From positions 1 through 64,000 of the forward strand of contig NZ_JAGGQB010000006.1 in the NCBI RefSeq assembly GCF_018613535.1: 64,000 nucleotides of DNA. The letters are read 5' to 3'. The stretch comes from Bacillus sp. ISL-51 (GTDB lineage Bacteria; Bacillota; Bacilli; Bacillales; Bacillaceae). Position 1 is the first letter of the stretch. Each line of letters begins with the position of its first letter. The notes beneath the pieces were generated by a model, which did not search any database, was not told the DNA's origin, and worked only from the letters and a program-made list of their open reading frames with translations. This document shows, one piece after another, positions 1 through 8,967 of the stretch. Position numbers and translations under genes: made by a program.

Positions 1-5
1 TCATT

Positions 6-410
6 CTAGGGGGTCAGTCCCCGGTCTTTATGGGCTTCAAATAAATCATCGCACAAAGACGCGATGTCTTGCAGGGAAAGCTCGGCGCTTGTATGCGGAT
101 CAAGCATGGCAGCCTGATAGACGGTTTCCTCTTTTAATGTGAAGGCCGCTTCGATGGCAGAAGCCGTGTATTAATATTGGTTCTGGTAAAAGCGGCGAGC
201 CGTTCCGGCAGTTCCCCTGAAAAGCAAGAGGCGTAATCCGTTTTCTGTCGGCTGCACATGGCACTTTGACAATGGCCTTTGCCGGCAGATTCGGTATGTG
301 CCCTGTATTCAGCACATTGCCTTCGAATGTCGGTTTTCATCGCTTCTGCGATTCTTGAGCCATATTCCTTCGACTGTTTCTTCCCTCACGACAGAGAGTC
401 CTCCCGATTT
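6..410 (-). pseudogene. C-terminal remnant of a GH4 family glycosidase (MelA/LplD type)
   Basis: Read on the minus strand across shifting frames, this encodes the end of a glycoside hydrolase family 4 enzyme (NAD- and metal-dependent alpha-galactosidase/galacturonidase type). Recognisable blocks in order are EYGSRIAEAMKT, NTGHIPNLPAKAIVKVPC, GELPERLAAFTRTNINT, and a tail with AIEAAFTLKEETVYQAAMLD then a stop (TAG complement at 6-8). Successive blocks lie in different reading frames, so at least three indels have accumulated and no functional product is possible. The N-terminal NAD-binding part is missing. The block order matches GH4 proteins as I remember them; the substrate cannot be told. 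Confidence 0.75.
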
Positions 411-420
411 AAAATCCTTG

Positions 421-573
421 ATACTGTCGCGCTGGATACATGCGCCTGTAAGGCAATTTGAGACGGCCATTGTGCCAGCAGATGAAAACTCAATAAAATA
501 AATGCGGAGGCAGATCTCATTGGTTCGTGAACGTAATATAGAGACGCCAGAAAGAATTCAGCTTTCTCTATCA
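421..573 (-). pseudogene. N-terminal remnant of an RpiR-like transcription regulator
   Basis: An ATG on the minus strand starts a short reading frame with the helix-turn-helix-like stretch SQIALQAHVSSATVSRIL, typical of the N-terminal domain of RpiR/MurR sugar regulators. It then runs straight into GH4-derived sequence without the SIS sugar-binding domain. The simplest reading is that an internal deletion joined the start of a regulator gene to the end of a glycosidase gene. The regulator family is inferred from one helix-turn-helix only, so the assignment is moderate. It overlaps the promoter region of the divergent cse60. Confidence 0.5.
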
Positions 574-622
574 TAATTCGTCTGAACCCGAATAAATTGA
601 TAGAGAAAGGAGCGGGGAGTAC

Positions 623-805
623 ATGCTGAAGGTAGCGGTTTTTGATGAGGAGCATGAAAAAGATTTGCAGACTGAAGTCAATTCATTTCTAAAAGGAATT
701 TCAGAGGAACAGCTCGTTGATATTAAATATACTGTAGCGGCGGCCTGTGATCCTGAAGGTGAACAGCTTTATTGCTTTTCCGCTTTAATTGTATACCGAA
801 AATAA
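623..805 (+). CDS. cse60: Sporulation protein Cse60
   Basis: This 60-aa protein matches the small sporulation protein Cse60 (YteV) of B. subtilis, which sits in the same place beside opuD. There it is expressed in the mother cell under SigE; its molecular function is unknown. The ATG follows a strong AAAGGAG-type ribosome binding site at about 605-615. It is acidic and soluble, with no signal or membrane segment. A SigE-like pair (TCATAAT near 571 and GAATAAAT near 589) lies upstream but is a weak match. A bidirectional terminator separates it from the convergent opuD. Confidence 0.85.
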   Translation: MLKVAVFDEEHEKDLQTEVNSFLKGISEEQLVDIKYTVAAACDPEGEQLYCFSALIVYRK

Positions 806-834
806 AGAAGCCCGCACCGATGGCGGGCTTCTTT
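804..834. terminator. Bidirectional terminator between cse60 and opuD
   Basis: A perfect inverted repeat (AAAGAAGCCCGC and its complement, 7-nt loop) with T runs on both strands serves the convergent cse60 and opuD genes. Confidence 0.9.
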
Positions 835-838
835 CGTA

Positions 839-2377
839 TTATGCTTTTTTGACGCGCGGACTTCTGGGCTTTTGATATTTCTCAATTTGTCTGAGTCCTT
901 TTCTTTCACTCGCCAATGATTTATACAGGGATACAATCATGAGGAGAATCACGATAGAAAACGGCACCGCCGCGAGAATGGCCATGTTTTGCAGTGCGGC
1001 AAGGCCTCCGGAATATAAAAGAACCGCAGCCATAGCCGACTGGATGATTCCCCATGTGACTTTTACGCGATTGGACGGGTCCAACGAGCCGTAAGACGTC
1101 TGCATTCCCAGTACAAATGTCGCTGAATCGGCTGATGTAATAAAGAAAACAGCGATCAGGATAAGCGTTAATACGGATGTCACCATTGTAAGCGGATAAT
1201 GGCTGAGTGTGCCGAAAAGCATCGTATCCGTCGACAGCCCAGCAACATTGAACACGCCTTTTTGCTGAAGATCCATTGCCGATACCCCGAAAATCGCAAA
1301 CCATAAAAAGGCCAGAATACAAGGCGTCACTAACACACCGATTAAAAATTCGCGAATGGTCCGGCCTCTTGACACGCGGGCGATAAATATCCCGACAAAC
1401 GGAGACCAGGAAATCCACCAGGCCCAGTAGAAAATGGTCCAGCTGTTGATCCATTCCTGTTTTTGCGGATCATTCGGCGACAGGCGGAAGCTCATTTGCA
1501 CGATGTTTTGGATATATTGACCGATGGAATCGGTAAATGAGTTCATGATCAGCACGGTCGGGCCGACAATCAGCATAAAGATCATCAAAATACCCGCAAG
1601 CACCATGTTGGTATTGCTTAAGTATTTAATTCCTTTGCCTATGCCGCTCCATGCAGAAATTAAGAAAAGCACGGTCACGACGGCAATCAGAACCAGCTGA
1701 ATGGAAAAAGTTTTAGGGATTCCGAATAAGTAATGCAAGCCGCCGTTGATTTGAGTGGCGCCGAGCCCTAAGCTTGTCGCTACACCGACAACGGTCGCAA
1801 ACACAGCGATACAGTCGATTGCTTTACCGAGCGGTCCGTTTACTTTATCGCCTAAAAGCGGTGTCAGTGTGCTGCTGATCAGGCCGGGAGCATCTTTTCG
1901 GAATTGAAAATATGCAATACATAAAGCGACGACCGCATATATAGCCCAAGCGTGAAGCCCCCAGTGGAAAAAGGTAAACCGGAGTGCATCTCTGAATGCC
2001 TGAGGCGTTTCTGTTTCACCTGAGGGAGAGCTGATAGCGTAATGGCTGATCGGTTCCGCAGCGCCGTAAAAGACCAAACCGATTCCCATACCTGCGCTAA
2101 ACAGCATGGCAAACCATGATAATAAACCGAATTCAGGTTTTTCCTCGGGTTTTCCGAGTTTTATTTTGCCGATCGGACTCACAATGAGAAAGAGACAGAA
2201 TCCCACAAACACGGAAACAACCAGTAAATAATACCAGCCGAAAGAATTTGTGATAAAATTTTGCACTGTATCAGTAACCCGCTGGAGGCTCTTCGGAGAC
2301 AATACTCCCCACAGAACAGCCGCGGCTGTGATAACAATCACAATCCAAAAAACACTGGAGATGTTATTCTTCTTCAA
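839..2377 (-). CDS. opuD: Glycine betaine transporter OpuD (BCCT family)
   Basis: The 512-aa membrane protein belongs to the betaine/choline/carnitine transporter family. It takes up glycine betaine with Na+ as an osmoprotectant. About 12 hydrophobic segments are visible. The diagnostic tryptophan-rich motif [14 protein letters not shown] lies in the middle, with [11 protein letters not shown] just after it, and [16 protein letters not shown] occurs near residue 95. The start is a TTG codon (complement CAA at 2375-2377) behind GAGGGTGA. Length equals B. subtilis OpuD. A SigB-like pair (GTTTTG, 14 nt, GGGAAC) can be made out upstream on the minus strand, consistent with stress induction in B. 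subtilis, but it is a loose match. Confidence 0.95.
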   Translation of the reverse strand: MKKNNISSVFWIVIVITAAAVLWGVLSPKSLQRVTDTVQNFITNSFGWYYLLVVSVFVGFCLFLIVSPIGKIKLGKPEEKPEFGLLSWFAMLFSAGMGIGLVFYGAAEPISHYAISSPSGETETPQAFRDALRFTFFHWGLHAWAIYAVVALCIAYFQFRKDAPGLISSTLTPLLGDKVNGPLGKAIDCIAVFATVVGVATSLGLGATQINGGLHYLFGIPKTFSIQLVLIAVVTVLFLISAWSGIGKGIKYLSNTNMVLAGILMIFMLIVGPTVLIMNSFTDSIGQYIQNIVQMSFRLSPNDPQKQEWINSWTIFYWAWWISWSPFVGIFIARVSRGRTIREFLIGVLVTPCILAFLWFAIFGVSAMDLQQKGVFNVAGLSTDTMLFGTLSHYPLTMVTSVLTLILIAVFFITSADSATFVLGMQTSYGSLDPSNRVKVTWGIIQSAMAAVLLYSGGLAALQNMAILAAVPFSIVILLMIVSLYKSLASERKGLRQIEKYQKPRSPRVKKA

Positions 2378-2533
2378 ACGTTCTCACCCTCTGACTTTTT
2401 TTCAGTACGCCTTTTTTGTTTAGTATGGTCGTACGATTACAGATCATTCCTTTCTTCCTGTTCCCTCAATCAGGTGAAACAAAACGTAAAAAACTCTATC
2501 ATGTTTTTGGACAGTTATCAACCGGATTACTGA

Positions 2534-2563
2534 TAAAAGCGCTTTAAAACCGTCCTTAAAGCG
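2534..2563 (-). terminator. Terminator of ytfP
   Basis: A hairpin on the minus strand with CGCTTTAA/TTAAAGCG arms is followed by CTTTTAT. It overlaps the ytfP stop codon. Confidence 0.7.
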
Positions 2564-3827
2564 AACGTGAGAAGAGTCCCGCATTCAAACCTGCCAGCCG
2601 CCCCGTGACAAGGGCTGAGGTGATATTGTATCCTCCGGTATATCCGTGAATGTCTAAAATTTCCCCGCAAAAATATAATCCTTCCATTTTTTTAGAAGCC
2701 ATTTTTTTCGGTTCGATTTCTTTTACGGAAACACCGCCGCCGGTGACAAAAGCTTTGTCCAGAGAAAGCGTGCCGTTTGCAGAAACCGTAAATTGCTTGC
2801 AATCTTTGACAAAGGCTCTGAATGGATCCTTCGGCAAATCTGTAAAGCACATTTGCGGGTCAAGCCCGTTCCGTTCCAGCAAAAAGAGCAGGTACCGTTC
2901 TTGCATCCACGGCTTCAGTGCGTTTTTCAGCGCTCTTTTCGGGGTTTCTTTCAGCTCCTTGTACATCCGCTGAAACAATTCCTCTTCGTTGATGTCAGGA
3001 AACAGGTCGATGCGAAGCTTCACTTCCGGTTGCTTTTTCAGCTCTTTGACAACGAATTGGCTGCACCGGAGAATGGCCGGACCGGATAAGCCGAAATGGG
3101 TAAACAGCATGTCCATCACATGTGTAACGATGGGTTTTCCCTTTTTGTTTAACACGCTGACTGCCGTGTTTCTTAATGACAGGCCCTGAAGCGTTTTTTT
3201 CTTAATGAACGGTTCGGCCGATGTGACCGGAACTTCTGTCGGAAACAGCTCCGTAATGGTATGACCTGCTGCTTCAGCCCATGCATAGCCGTCTCCTGTG
3301 CTTCCGGTATGGGGAACTGATTTCCCGCCGACCGCTATAATAACGGCGTTTGCGTTAATCAGTTCGCCGTTGTTTGTCGTAATACCTGCCGTCCTGCCGT
3401 CCTCGTAGCGAACCTCTTTAATTTTTTCGTTCGTGCGGATGGTGACGCTGAGCTCGTTCAGGCGATTCAAGAGTGCATCGACCACGCTTTGCGCTTTGTC
3501 CGTCACCGGGAACATGCGCCCGTGATCCTCTTCTTTTAATTGAATGCCGAGCTTTTCAAAAAAGACAATGATATCTTCGTTATTAAATTCAGAAAACGCG
3601 CTGTATAAAAAACGTCCGTTTCCGGGGATATGTTTAATGATTTCTTCAACGGGGAGGCGGTTGGTCACATTGCAGCGCCCGCCTCCGGAAATCGCCAGCT
3701 TCCGCCCCAATTTGTTTCCTTTATCAATTAACAAGACGTCTGCCCCTTGTTCGCCCGCGGCGATCGCAGCCATTAAGCCGGAAGGGCCGCCGCCAATCAC
3801 AATCACGTCATAATGTTTCAATTTCAT
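2556..3827 (-). CDS. ytfP: HI0933-like flavoprotein oxidoreductase YtfP
   Basis: A 423-aa FAD-dependent oxidoreductase of the HI0933/YhiN family. The N-terminal Rossmann motif [12 protein letters not shown] binds [12 protein letters not shown] follows near residue 50. [17 protein letters not shown] is central, and the C-terminal FAD-contact segment is [17 protein letters not shown]. The reaction is not established for this family. A GTG codon 18 nt upstream (3845) keeps the frame open, but it lacks a ribosome binding site, whereas the ATG at 3827 follows AAAGAAAG. It is monocistronic and divergent from murJ. Confidence 0.88.
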   Translation of the reverse strand: MKLKHYDVIVIGGGPSGLMAAIAAGEQGADVLLIDKGNKLGRKLAISGGGRCNVTNRLPVEEIIKHIPGNGRFLYSAFSEFNNEDIIVFFEKLGIQLKEEDHGRMFPVTDKAQSVVDALLNRLNELSVTIRTNEKIKEVRYEDGRTAGITTNNGELINANAVIIAVGGKSVPHTGSTGDGYAWAEAAGHTITELFPTEVPVTSAEPFIKKKTLQGLSLRNTAVSVLNKKGKPIVTHVMDMLFTHFGLSGPAILRCSQFVVKELKKQPEVKLRIDLFPDINEEELFQRMYKELKETPKRALKNALKPWMQERYLLFLLERNGLDPQMCFTDLPKDPFRAFVKDCKQFTVSANGTLSLDKAFVTGGGVSVKEIEPKKMASKKMEGLYFCGEILDIHGYTGGYNITSALVTGRLAGLNAGLFSRSL

Positions 3828-3975
3828 CAACAACTTTCTTTTCACATAGTAATCGGCGGAAATGTCCGCTTCTTGCTATTATAGCGAAAGAAGGGTTTCC
3901 CTTAAACGTATTTTGTTTTTTAAGAGCTTTCTAAAAGTTTCCCGCTGTAATTATTACCGTCTAAATGGCCAATTG

Positions 3976-3984
3976 TGTTAAAAT
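3976..3984 (+). promoter_or_regulatory. Extended -10 promoter element for murJ
   Basis: TGTTAAAAT (TGn plus TAAAAT) lies about 40 nt before the murJ start. The -35 is poor, so the element is a candidate SigA promoter only. Confidence 0.4.
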
Positions 3985-4024
3985 AGAAAAGTTGAATCTT
4001 CGTAGAAAATGGTGATGAGGAAAC

Positions 4025-5662
4025 ATGTCAAGCAAATTGTTAAGGGGCACGTTCGTGTTAACGCTCGGCACCTATATATCGCGGATTTTAGGTATGATTT
4101 ATTTGATCCCTTTCGGCGCAATGGTCGGAGCGACGGGCGGAGCTTTGTTTCAATACGGATATAATCAATATACATTATTTTTAAACATTGCCACGATGGG
4201 TTTTCCCGCGGCGGTATCAAAGTTTGTCTCGAAATATAATTCCAAAGGGGATTATGAGACGAGCAGGCGGATGCTGAGAGCGGGGATGTCGGTCATGCTC
4301 GTTACAGGGATGATCGCTTTTACGATTCTTTATCTTTCGGCGCCGTTTTTTGCGGAAACGTCGCTTGGGGGTACGAGTAACAACGGACTGACAATTGATC
4401 ACGTCGTTTATGTCATCCGTATGGTCAGCCTGGCTCTTTTGGTTGTGCCGATCATGAGTCTTGTGCGCGGGTTTTTCCAGGGCCATCAGATGATGGGGCC
4501 GACAGCCGTGTCTCAGGTTGTCGAACAGCTTGCACGGATCATCTTTTTATTAGGAGCAACCTACCTCATTTTAAAAGTGATAAACGGAGGCCTTGTCATA
4601 GCCGTCGGTTATGCGACATTTGCAGCTTTGATCGGTTCATTCGGCGGACTTGTCGTCCTCTATATTTACTGGAATAAACGGAAGGGCGATTTACTGGCGA
4701 TGAAGCCGAATCTCGTTCCGTCGGCTGACTTAAGCTATAAGAAAATGTTCATTGAGCTTTTCAGCTATGCCGCTCCGTACGTGTTTGTCGGACTGGCTAT
4801 CCCTTTGTATTCGTATATCGACACGAATACGTTTAATAAAGCAATGATTGCGGCCGGCCATAAAGACATCAGCCAGGACATGCTGGCGATAGTCACGCTG
4901 TATGTGCCGAAGCTTGTCATGATTCCGGTATCACTGGCGACCGCCTTCGGTCTTACGTTAATCCCGACCATTACCGAATCATTTACGAGCAAAAATTACA
5001 AACTGTTAAACCAGCAGATTAACCAAACGATGCAAATCATTCTGTTTTTGGTCATTCCGGCCGTCGTCGGCATGTCCGTTTTATCCGGACCCGCCTATAC
5101 GTTCTTTTATGGCTCTGAAAGCCTTCGTCCTGATATCGGACAAGACATATTGTTCTGGTATGCGCCTGTAGCGATTTTATTTTCTCTGTTTACCGTTAAT
5201 GCCGCGATTTTACAAGGCATTAATAAACAAAAGTTTGCGGTAGTCAGCCTTTTTATCGGTGTTATCATAAAAGTGCTGCTGAACGTTCCGCTGATTAAGC
5301 TGTTTCAGGGAGACGGGGCCATATTAGCAACGGCGCTCGGTTATATCGCTTCACTTCTGTACGGATTTATCATGATCAAGCGCCATGCGGGTTATTCATA
5401 CTCGGTGCTGCTGAAACGGGTTATTTTAATGGCGCTTTTATCCGTCGTGATGGCGGTAGCGGTCAAATTGACACAATGGCTGCTCGGCTTCTTCGTTACT
5501 TATCAAAGCGGCCAGCTGCATGCGGCGATCGTCGTCTTTATCTGTGCGGTTGTCGGCGGTGCGGTGTATATGTATGCGGCTTACCGAATCGGATTTTTAC
5601 AGAAAATGTTCGGAAACCGTCTGCCGCGCGTTTTTAGAAAAGGCAGACACTCCGCCCATTAA
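4025..5662 (+). CDS. murJ: Lipid II flippase MurJ (YtgP)
   Basis: The 545-aa polytopic membrane protein of the MOP/MviN superfamily corresponds to B. subtilis YtgP, shown to be the MurJ-type lipid II flippase for peptidoglycan synthesis. The N-terminus LRGTFVLTLGTYISRILGMIYLIPF is typical of the Bacillus polysaccharide-exporter branch, followed by about 14 hydrophobic segments and an arginine-rich cytoplasmic tail. The ATG follows GATGAGGAA. Related SpoVB and YkvU act in sporulation, but gene neighbourhood (ytfP, ytzG) and length favour YtgP. A weak terminator separates it from the downstream pseudouridine synthase, so some readthrough is likely. Confidence 0.92.
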   Translation: MSSKLLRGTFVLTLGTYISRILGMIYLIPFGAMVGATGGALFQYGYNQYTLFLNIATMGFPAAVSKFVSKYNSKGDYETSRRMLRAGMSVMLVTGMIAFTILYLSAPFFAETSLGGTSNNGLTIDHVVYVIRMVSLALLVVPIMSLVRGFFQGHQMMGPTAVSQVVEQLARIIFLLGATYLILKVINGGLVIAVGYATFAALIGSFGGLVVLYIYWNKRKGDLLAMKPNLVPSADLSYKKMFIELFSYAAPYVFVGLAIPLYSYIDTNTFNKAMIAAGHKDISQDMLAIVTLYVPKLVMIPVSLATAFGLTLIPTITESFTSKNYKLLNQQINQTMQIILFLVIPAVVGMSVLSGPAYTFFYGSESLRPDIGQDILFWYAPVAILFSLFTVNAAILQGINKQKFAVVSLFIGVIIKVLLNVPLIKLFQGDGAILATALGYIASLLYGFIMIKRHAGYSYSVLLKRVILMALLSVVMAVAVKLTQWLLGFFVTYQSGQLHAAIVVFICAVVGGAVYMYAAYRIGFLQKMFGNRLPRVFRKGRHSAH

Positions 5663-5674
5663 AATATGTGACAG

Positions 5675-5701
5675 AAAGTCCGCTTTTTGCGGGCTTTTCT
5701 T
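5675..5701 (+). terminator. Weak terminator after murJ
   Basis: AAGTCCGC/GCGGGCTT hairpin with one G-T pair, followed by TTTCTTATT, lies between murJ and the next gene. Confidence 0.65.
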
Positions 5702-5719
5702 ATTAAAGGAGAGGATAGA

Positions 5720-6439
5720 ATGAGACTTGACAAGCTGCTTGCCAACAGCGGATTCGGCTCAAGAAAAGATGTGAAAAAAATCGTCAAGGCAGGAGCGGTA
5801 ATGATTGACGGGGTGCCGGCGAAGGATGTTAAAACGCATGTGGACCCGAATGTGCAGGATATTACTGTGTACGGCGAGCCGGCAGACTATCGCGAATTTA
5901 TTTATATTATGATGAATAAGCCGCAAGGGGTGCTGTCCGCCACCGAAGACAGCCGGCAAAAAACGGTTGTTGATTTGCTGACACCGGAAGAGCAGCGGTT
6001 TGAACCGTTTCCGGCAGGGCGTCTGGATAAAGACACGGAAGGCTTTCTGCTTCTCACAAACGACGGTCAGCTCGCTCATCGTCTGCTCTCTCCGAAAAAG
6101 CATGTTCCGAAAACGTATGAGGTCCATTTGAAATTGCCGCTGTCGGGGGAAGAAATCGCCGATCTGGAGAGAGGCGTCATCATTGAAGGCGGCTACAAGA
6201 CAAAACCGGCAGCCGTTGAAACCATCACACAAAGCCCGGATGATATGGTGATTCATTTGACCATTACAGAAGGCAAATATCATCAGGTGAAGCTGATGGC
6301 AAAAGCCGTCGGGAACGAAGTGACCTATTTAAAGCGGCTTTCAATGGGCGCGGTTTCTTTAGACCCGGCGCTTGCTCCGGGTGAGTTCCGGGAGCTGACT
6401 GAAGAAGAGCTGGCAGCGCTGACAGGAACGGAAACGTAA
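5720..6439 (+). CDS. ytzG: 16S rRNA pseudouridine synthase, RsuA family (YtzG)
   Basis: A 239-aa RsuA/RluB/E/F-type pseudouridine synthase, expected to isomerise a uridine in small-subunit rRNA. An N-terminal S4 RNA-binding domain (MRLDKLLANSGFGSRKDVKK) comes first. The catalytic domain carries the signature GRLDKDTEGFLLLTNDG; Asp103 is the expected catalytic nucleophile. The ATG at 5720 follows AAAGGAGAGG; the frame is open further upstream but would start inside the terminator. It may be partly co-transcribed with murJ and ends at a strong terminator. The exact target uridine is inferred from the family. Confidence 0.9.
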   Translation: MRLDKLLANSGFGSRKDVKKIVKAGAVMIDGVPAKDVKTHVDPNVQDITVYGEPADYREFIYIMMNKPQGVLSATEDSRQKTVVDLLTPEEQRFEPFPAGRLDKDTEGFLLLTNDGQLAHRLLSPKKHVPKTYEVHLKLPLSGEEIADLERGVIIEGGYKTKPAAVETITQSPDDMVIHLTITEGKYHQVKLMAKAVGNEVTYLKRLSMGAVSLDPALAPGEFRELTEEELAALTGTET

Positions 6440-6451
6440 AACGGAAATCAG

Positions 6452-6485
6452 AAAAGCCCAAAACAGATCTGTTTTGGGCTTTTTA
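6452..6485 (+). terminator. Strong terminator after ytzG
   Basis: Perfect AAAAGCCCAAAACAG/CTGTTTTGGGCTTTT inverted repeat followed by a T tract. Confidence 0.93.
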
Positions 6486-6572
6486 TCTATGGAGGAACAA
6501 AAAGCAAGGCAAAGAGGCTGCTTTGCCTTGCAGCATATCAGACCAGACGTACGGTCCTATGTAATTGTTCGC

Positions 6573-6794
6573 TTATGATGTAATTTTAACTTTTTTTCGT
6601 GTTGTCTCCCACTTGCCTCGGCAAGGACTGTGAACAAGATCATTGTATGCTAACACATTTAAGTCTCGCTGAATGGTTCTTGGTGTAATACCGAATTCGT
6701 CAACCAGTTCCTGTGTTGTCACAAGACCTTTTTCTTGAATGAACATGTAAACTGATTTGATCCGAGTTAGCATACGGTTTGTTGAAGGCTTCAA
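6573..6794 (-). CDS. ytzE: DeoR-type helix-turn-helix protein YtzE
   Basis: A 73-aa protein made almost only of a DeoR-type winged helix-turn-helix: RIKSVYMFIQEKGLVTTQEL, then FGITPRTIQRDLNVLAYNDL. It has no effector domain, so it may act as a mini-repressor of unknown target. The chosen start is a TTG (KPSTNRMLTRIK) because it lies 4 nt after an excellent AGGGAGTGG ribosome binding site; the internal ATG seven codons later has none. This matches the remembered length of B. subtilis YtzE. A TATAAT hexamer lies on the minus strand at about 6914-6919. Confidence 0.8.
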   Translation of the reverse strand: MKPSTNRMLTRIKSVYMFIQEKGLVTTQELVDEFGITPRTIQRDLNVLAYNDLVHSPCRGKWETTRKKVKITS

Positions 6795-7074
6795 AAAACC
6801 ACTCCCTATCATAAGATCGGATGGACTTGATATACCACAACTCACGACTCTAAAACTTCGTACGAATAAGTAACAAAGGCAGACATTTAAGTTTTTTCTT
6901 TTTTGCTGCCTCTATTATACACGATATAGAGGACATGAATCTAGGAATAAGCGCAGATAATTTTTACCAATTGGCGGCAGGCTTTGTGCATTACTATGTT
7001 TGACCCGCTCCTAATATTATGGAAACTGAAACTTTTTTTATACGTCCCCGTATATAAATGAGGGAGGGAGAAGC

Positions 7075-7780
7075 ATGGGAGAATTATTGAATGCGAATAT
7101 TATCTGCACGGGCTACGCTGACAGGCCGAAGGTGCTTTCAAATGTTTCTTTGTCTGTAGGAGCCGGGGAGATTGTCGGCTTAATCGGAGCGAACGGCGCA
7201 GGAAAAAGCACGGCGATAAAGGCGATTCTCGGGCTGTCCCGGGATATGGAGGGTCACATCGAGTGGAACAACTCCTCCTATGCTTACATACCGGAAACGG
7301 CCGAACTTTTATGATGAACTGACGCTTTGGGAGTATATCGAGCTGATCAGCTCACTGCGGGGCATCCGAGAAGAAGAATACCAAAAGCGGGCCGATCTGC
7401 TGCTTGATGAATTTTCTTTGACGTCTGTAAAACATGACCTGCCTTCGATTTTTTCGAAAGGAATGCAGCAGAAGCTGATGCTGGTGCAGGCGTTTCTGGC
7501 AAAGCCTGATATCTATGTGATTGATGAGCCGTTTATCGGGCTTGACCCTATCTCGACCAAGCTGTTTACCGACATGCTGATCTTCGAAAAAGAAAGAGGG
7601 GCGGGCATTCTCATGTGCACCCACGTTCTTGATACCGCGGAAAAAATCTGCGGCCGGTTTTATTTAATGGATAAAGGCTCTCTGCTCCTCAAAGGCACCC
7701 TGAAGGAGCTTCAGGATGAAACGGGAAGCCGCTCACTGTTAGATTGCTTTTATTTGGCGGTTCGGGGCAGTCATCAATGA
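7075..7780 (+). pseudogene. ythP: ABC transporter ATP-binding protein YthP, frameshifted
   Basis: The gene encodes an ABC ATPase with Walker A GANGAGKST near residue 43, signature-like SIFSKGMQQKLMLVQAFLAKP, Walker B DIYVIDEPFIGLDP and an H-loop THVLD. The first 79 codons end at a stop near 7312. The rest reads in the +1 frame from codons just before it. An extra G in ACGGCCGAAC at about 7299 explains the break: without it the protein reads PETPNFYDELTLWEY and would be 234 aa, close to B. subtilis YthP. Its ATGA overlap with ythQ shows a transporter operon. It is either a real inactivating mutation or a sequencing error. Confidence 0.85.
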
Positions 7781-8933
7781 CCGGCCGTGCTTTATTTTTT
7801 CAAAGGCTTTATGAGTATTGGCGGTATCAATGGAGGGTGTCCCGCACGGTTATTGATTGGACGGTCGCTTTGTATATCGTTCTTCCGGCAGCTGGCTTTT
7901 TGGTGTATCAGTATACGGAGTGGATGAAGGGGAAGGGGCTTTTATTTGAAGGGGCGGGGATTCTGGGCTGGAACTGGCTCTATGTGTTCAGTGCGCTGCT
8001 ATTATGCACAGGCTTTATCCATACCTTTTTGCTTGAGGCGGATCAGGTTTTTTTATGCATACAAAACACCTGCTGTTACAGCTGAAACGATATGCTCTTC
8101 TGTATTCGGTCTTCATATCATGTATAAAGTGGAGTTTGCTCGCTGTGCTGTTATATCCGTTATGGCGTCAATACGGTGAAAGTTCTCCATCGGTATATGC
8201 GGGAATATTTATCTGCCTTTTTGGCTTCCATTGCGCGGTGATTGCGGTAAACGATAAATGGAAAAGAAAGCGGAAGACACTCGTAAATCAAATGGCCGGC
8301 TGGCTGTCAGGGGCCGCCCTGATTGTCGTTTCACTCGTTTTTATCGGATTTGCCCAATGGTATTGGCTTTGGCTGTTAGGGGGTATATCTTTCGTCTGTT
8401 CAGTCATATCGTGTTTGAAAGAAACAGCGTCTTTGTCAGCGTTTGATGAAGAGGTGCTTGAGGAGAAAAAACGCAAGCTTTCATTTGCCGCCTCTGTCAT
8501 GATGCTGAGTCAGGATGTGCATTTGCCGAATGTAAAAGATAAAAGACGGAGCAAGCCGCTGCTTTACCCTCAGTCAAAGCGTATCTTTAAAAAACGGTCG
8601 GCGCTTACAGCATGGAAGGAATTGTTTTTCAAAGTGTTGATCAGAAACAGTGAGTATGTCCGCCGGCTTTATCTATTTATGGCGGCGTTCACCGCTCTCA
8701 TTGTCGTTCTGCTGATGTGGCTGAAGCTGATCGTCTTAATGTTGTTTACCGGAGTCAACAGATATGTGCTGTCGCTTCTCTTTGACCGGATCATGGACAA
8801 ACCGATAGTAAGCGGCATTGATAAAGAAAGTGACGATTATTTCCGGGCGAAAAAAGGCGCTTTGAATACCATTCAATTCGTTTGCGTCGGCTGGTGCCTT
8901 CTTGCAGCGGTCCTTTCTGCTGTTTATATGTAA
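7777..8933 (+). pseudogene. ythQ: ABC transporter permease YthQ, frameshifted
   Basis: This is the membrane partner of YthP, an EcsB-like ABC exporter permease of about 385 aa with hydrophobic segments throughout. The start ATG at 7777 overlaps the ythP stop (ATGA). The frame breaks in a run of seven T at 8048-8054: FLLEADQVF continues as MHTKHLLLQLKRYALLYSV in another frame, and one more T would restore it. Total length (1157 nt) is one short of a multiple of three. The C-terminal part remains open to 8933. Homopolymer slippage or phase variation are alternatives to plain decay. Confidence 0.85.
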
Positions 8934-8967
8934 AAAATCCCTCTCCTTTTCCGGAGAGGGATTTTTC
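8934..8967. terminator. Bidirectional terminator between ythQ and pbuO
   Basis: AAAAATCCCTCTCC and its near-perfect complement around a short loop, with T runs on both strands. Confidence 0.9.
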
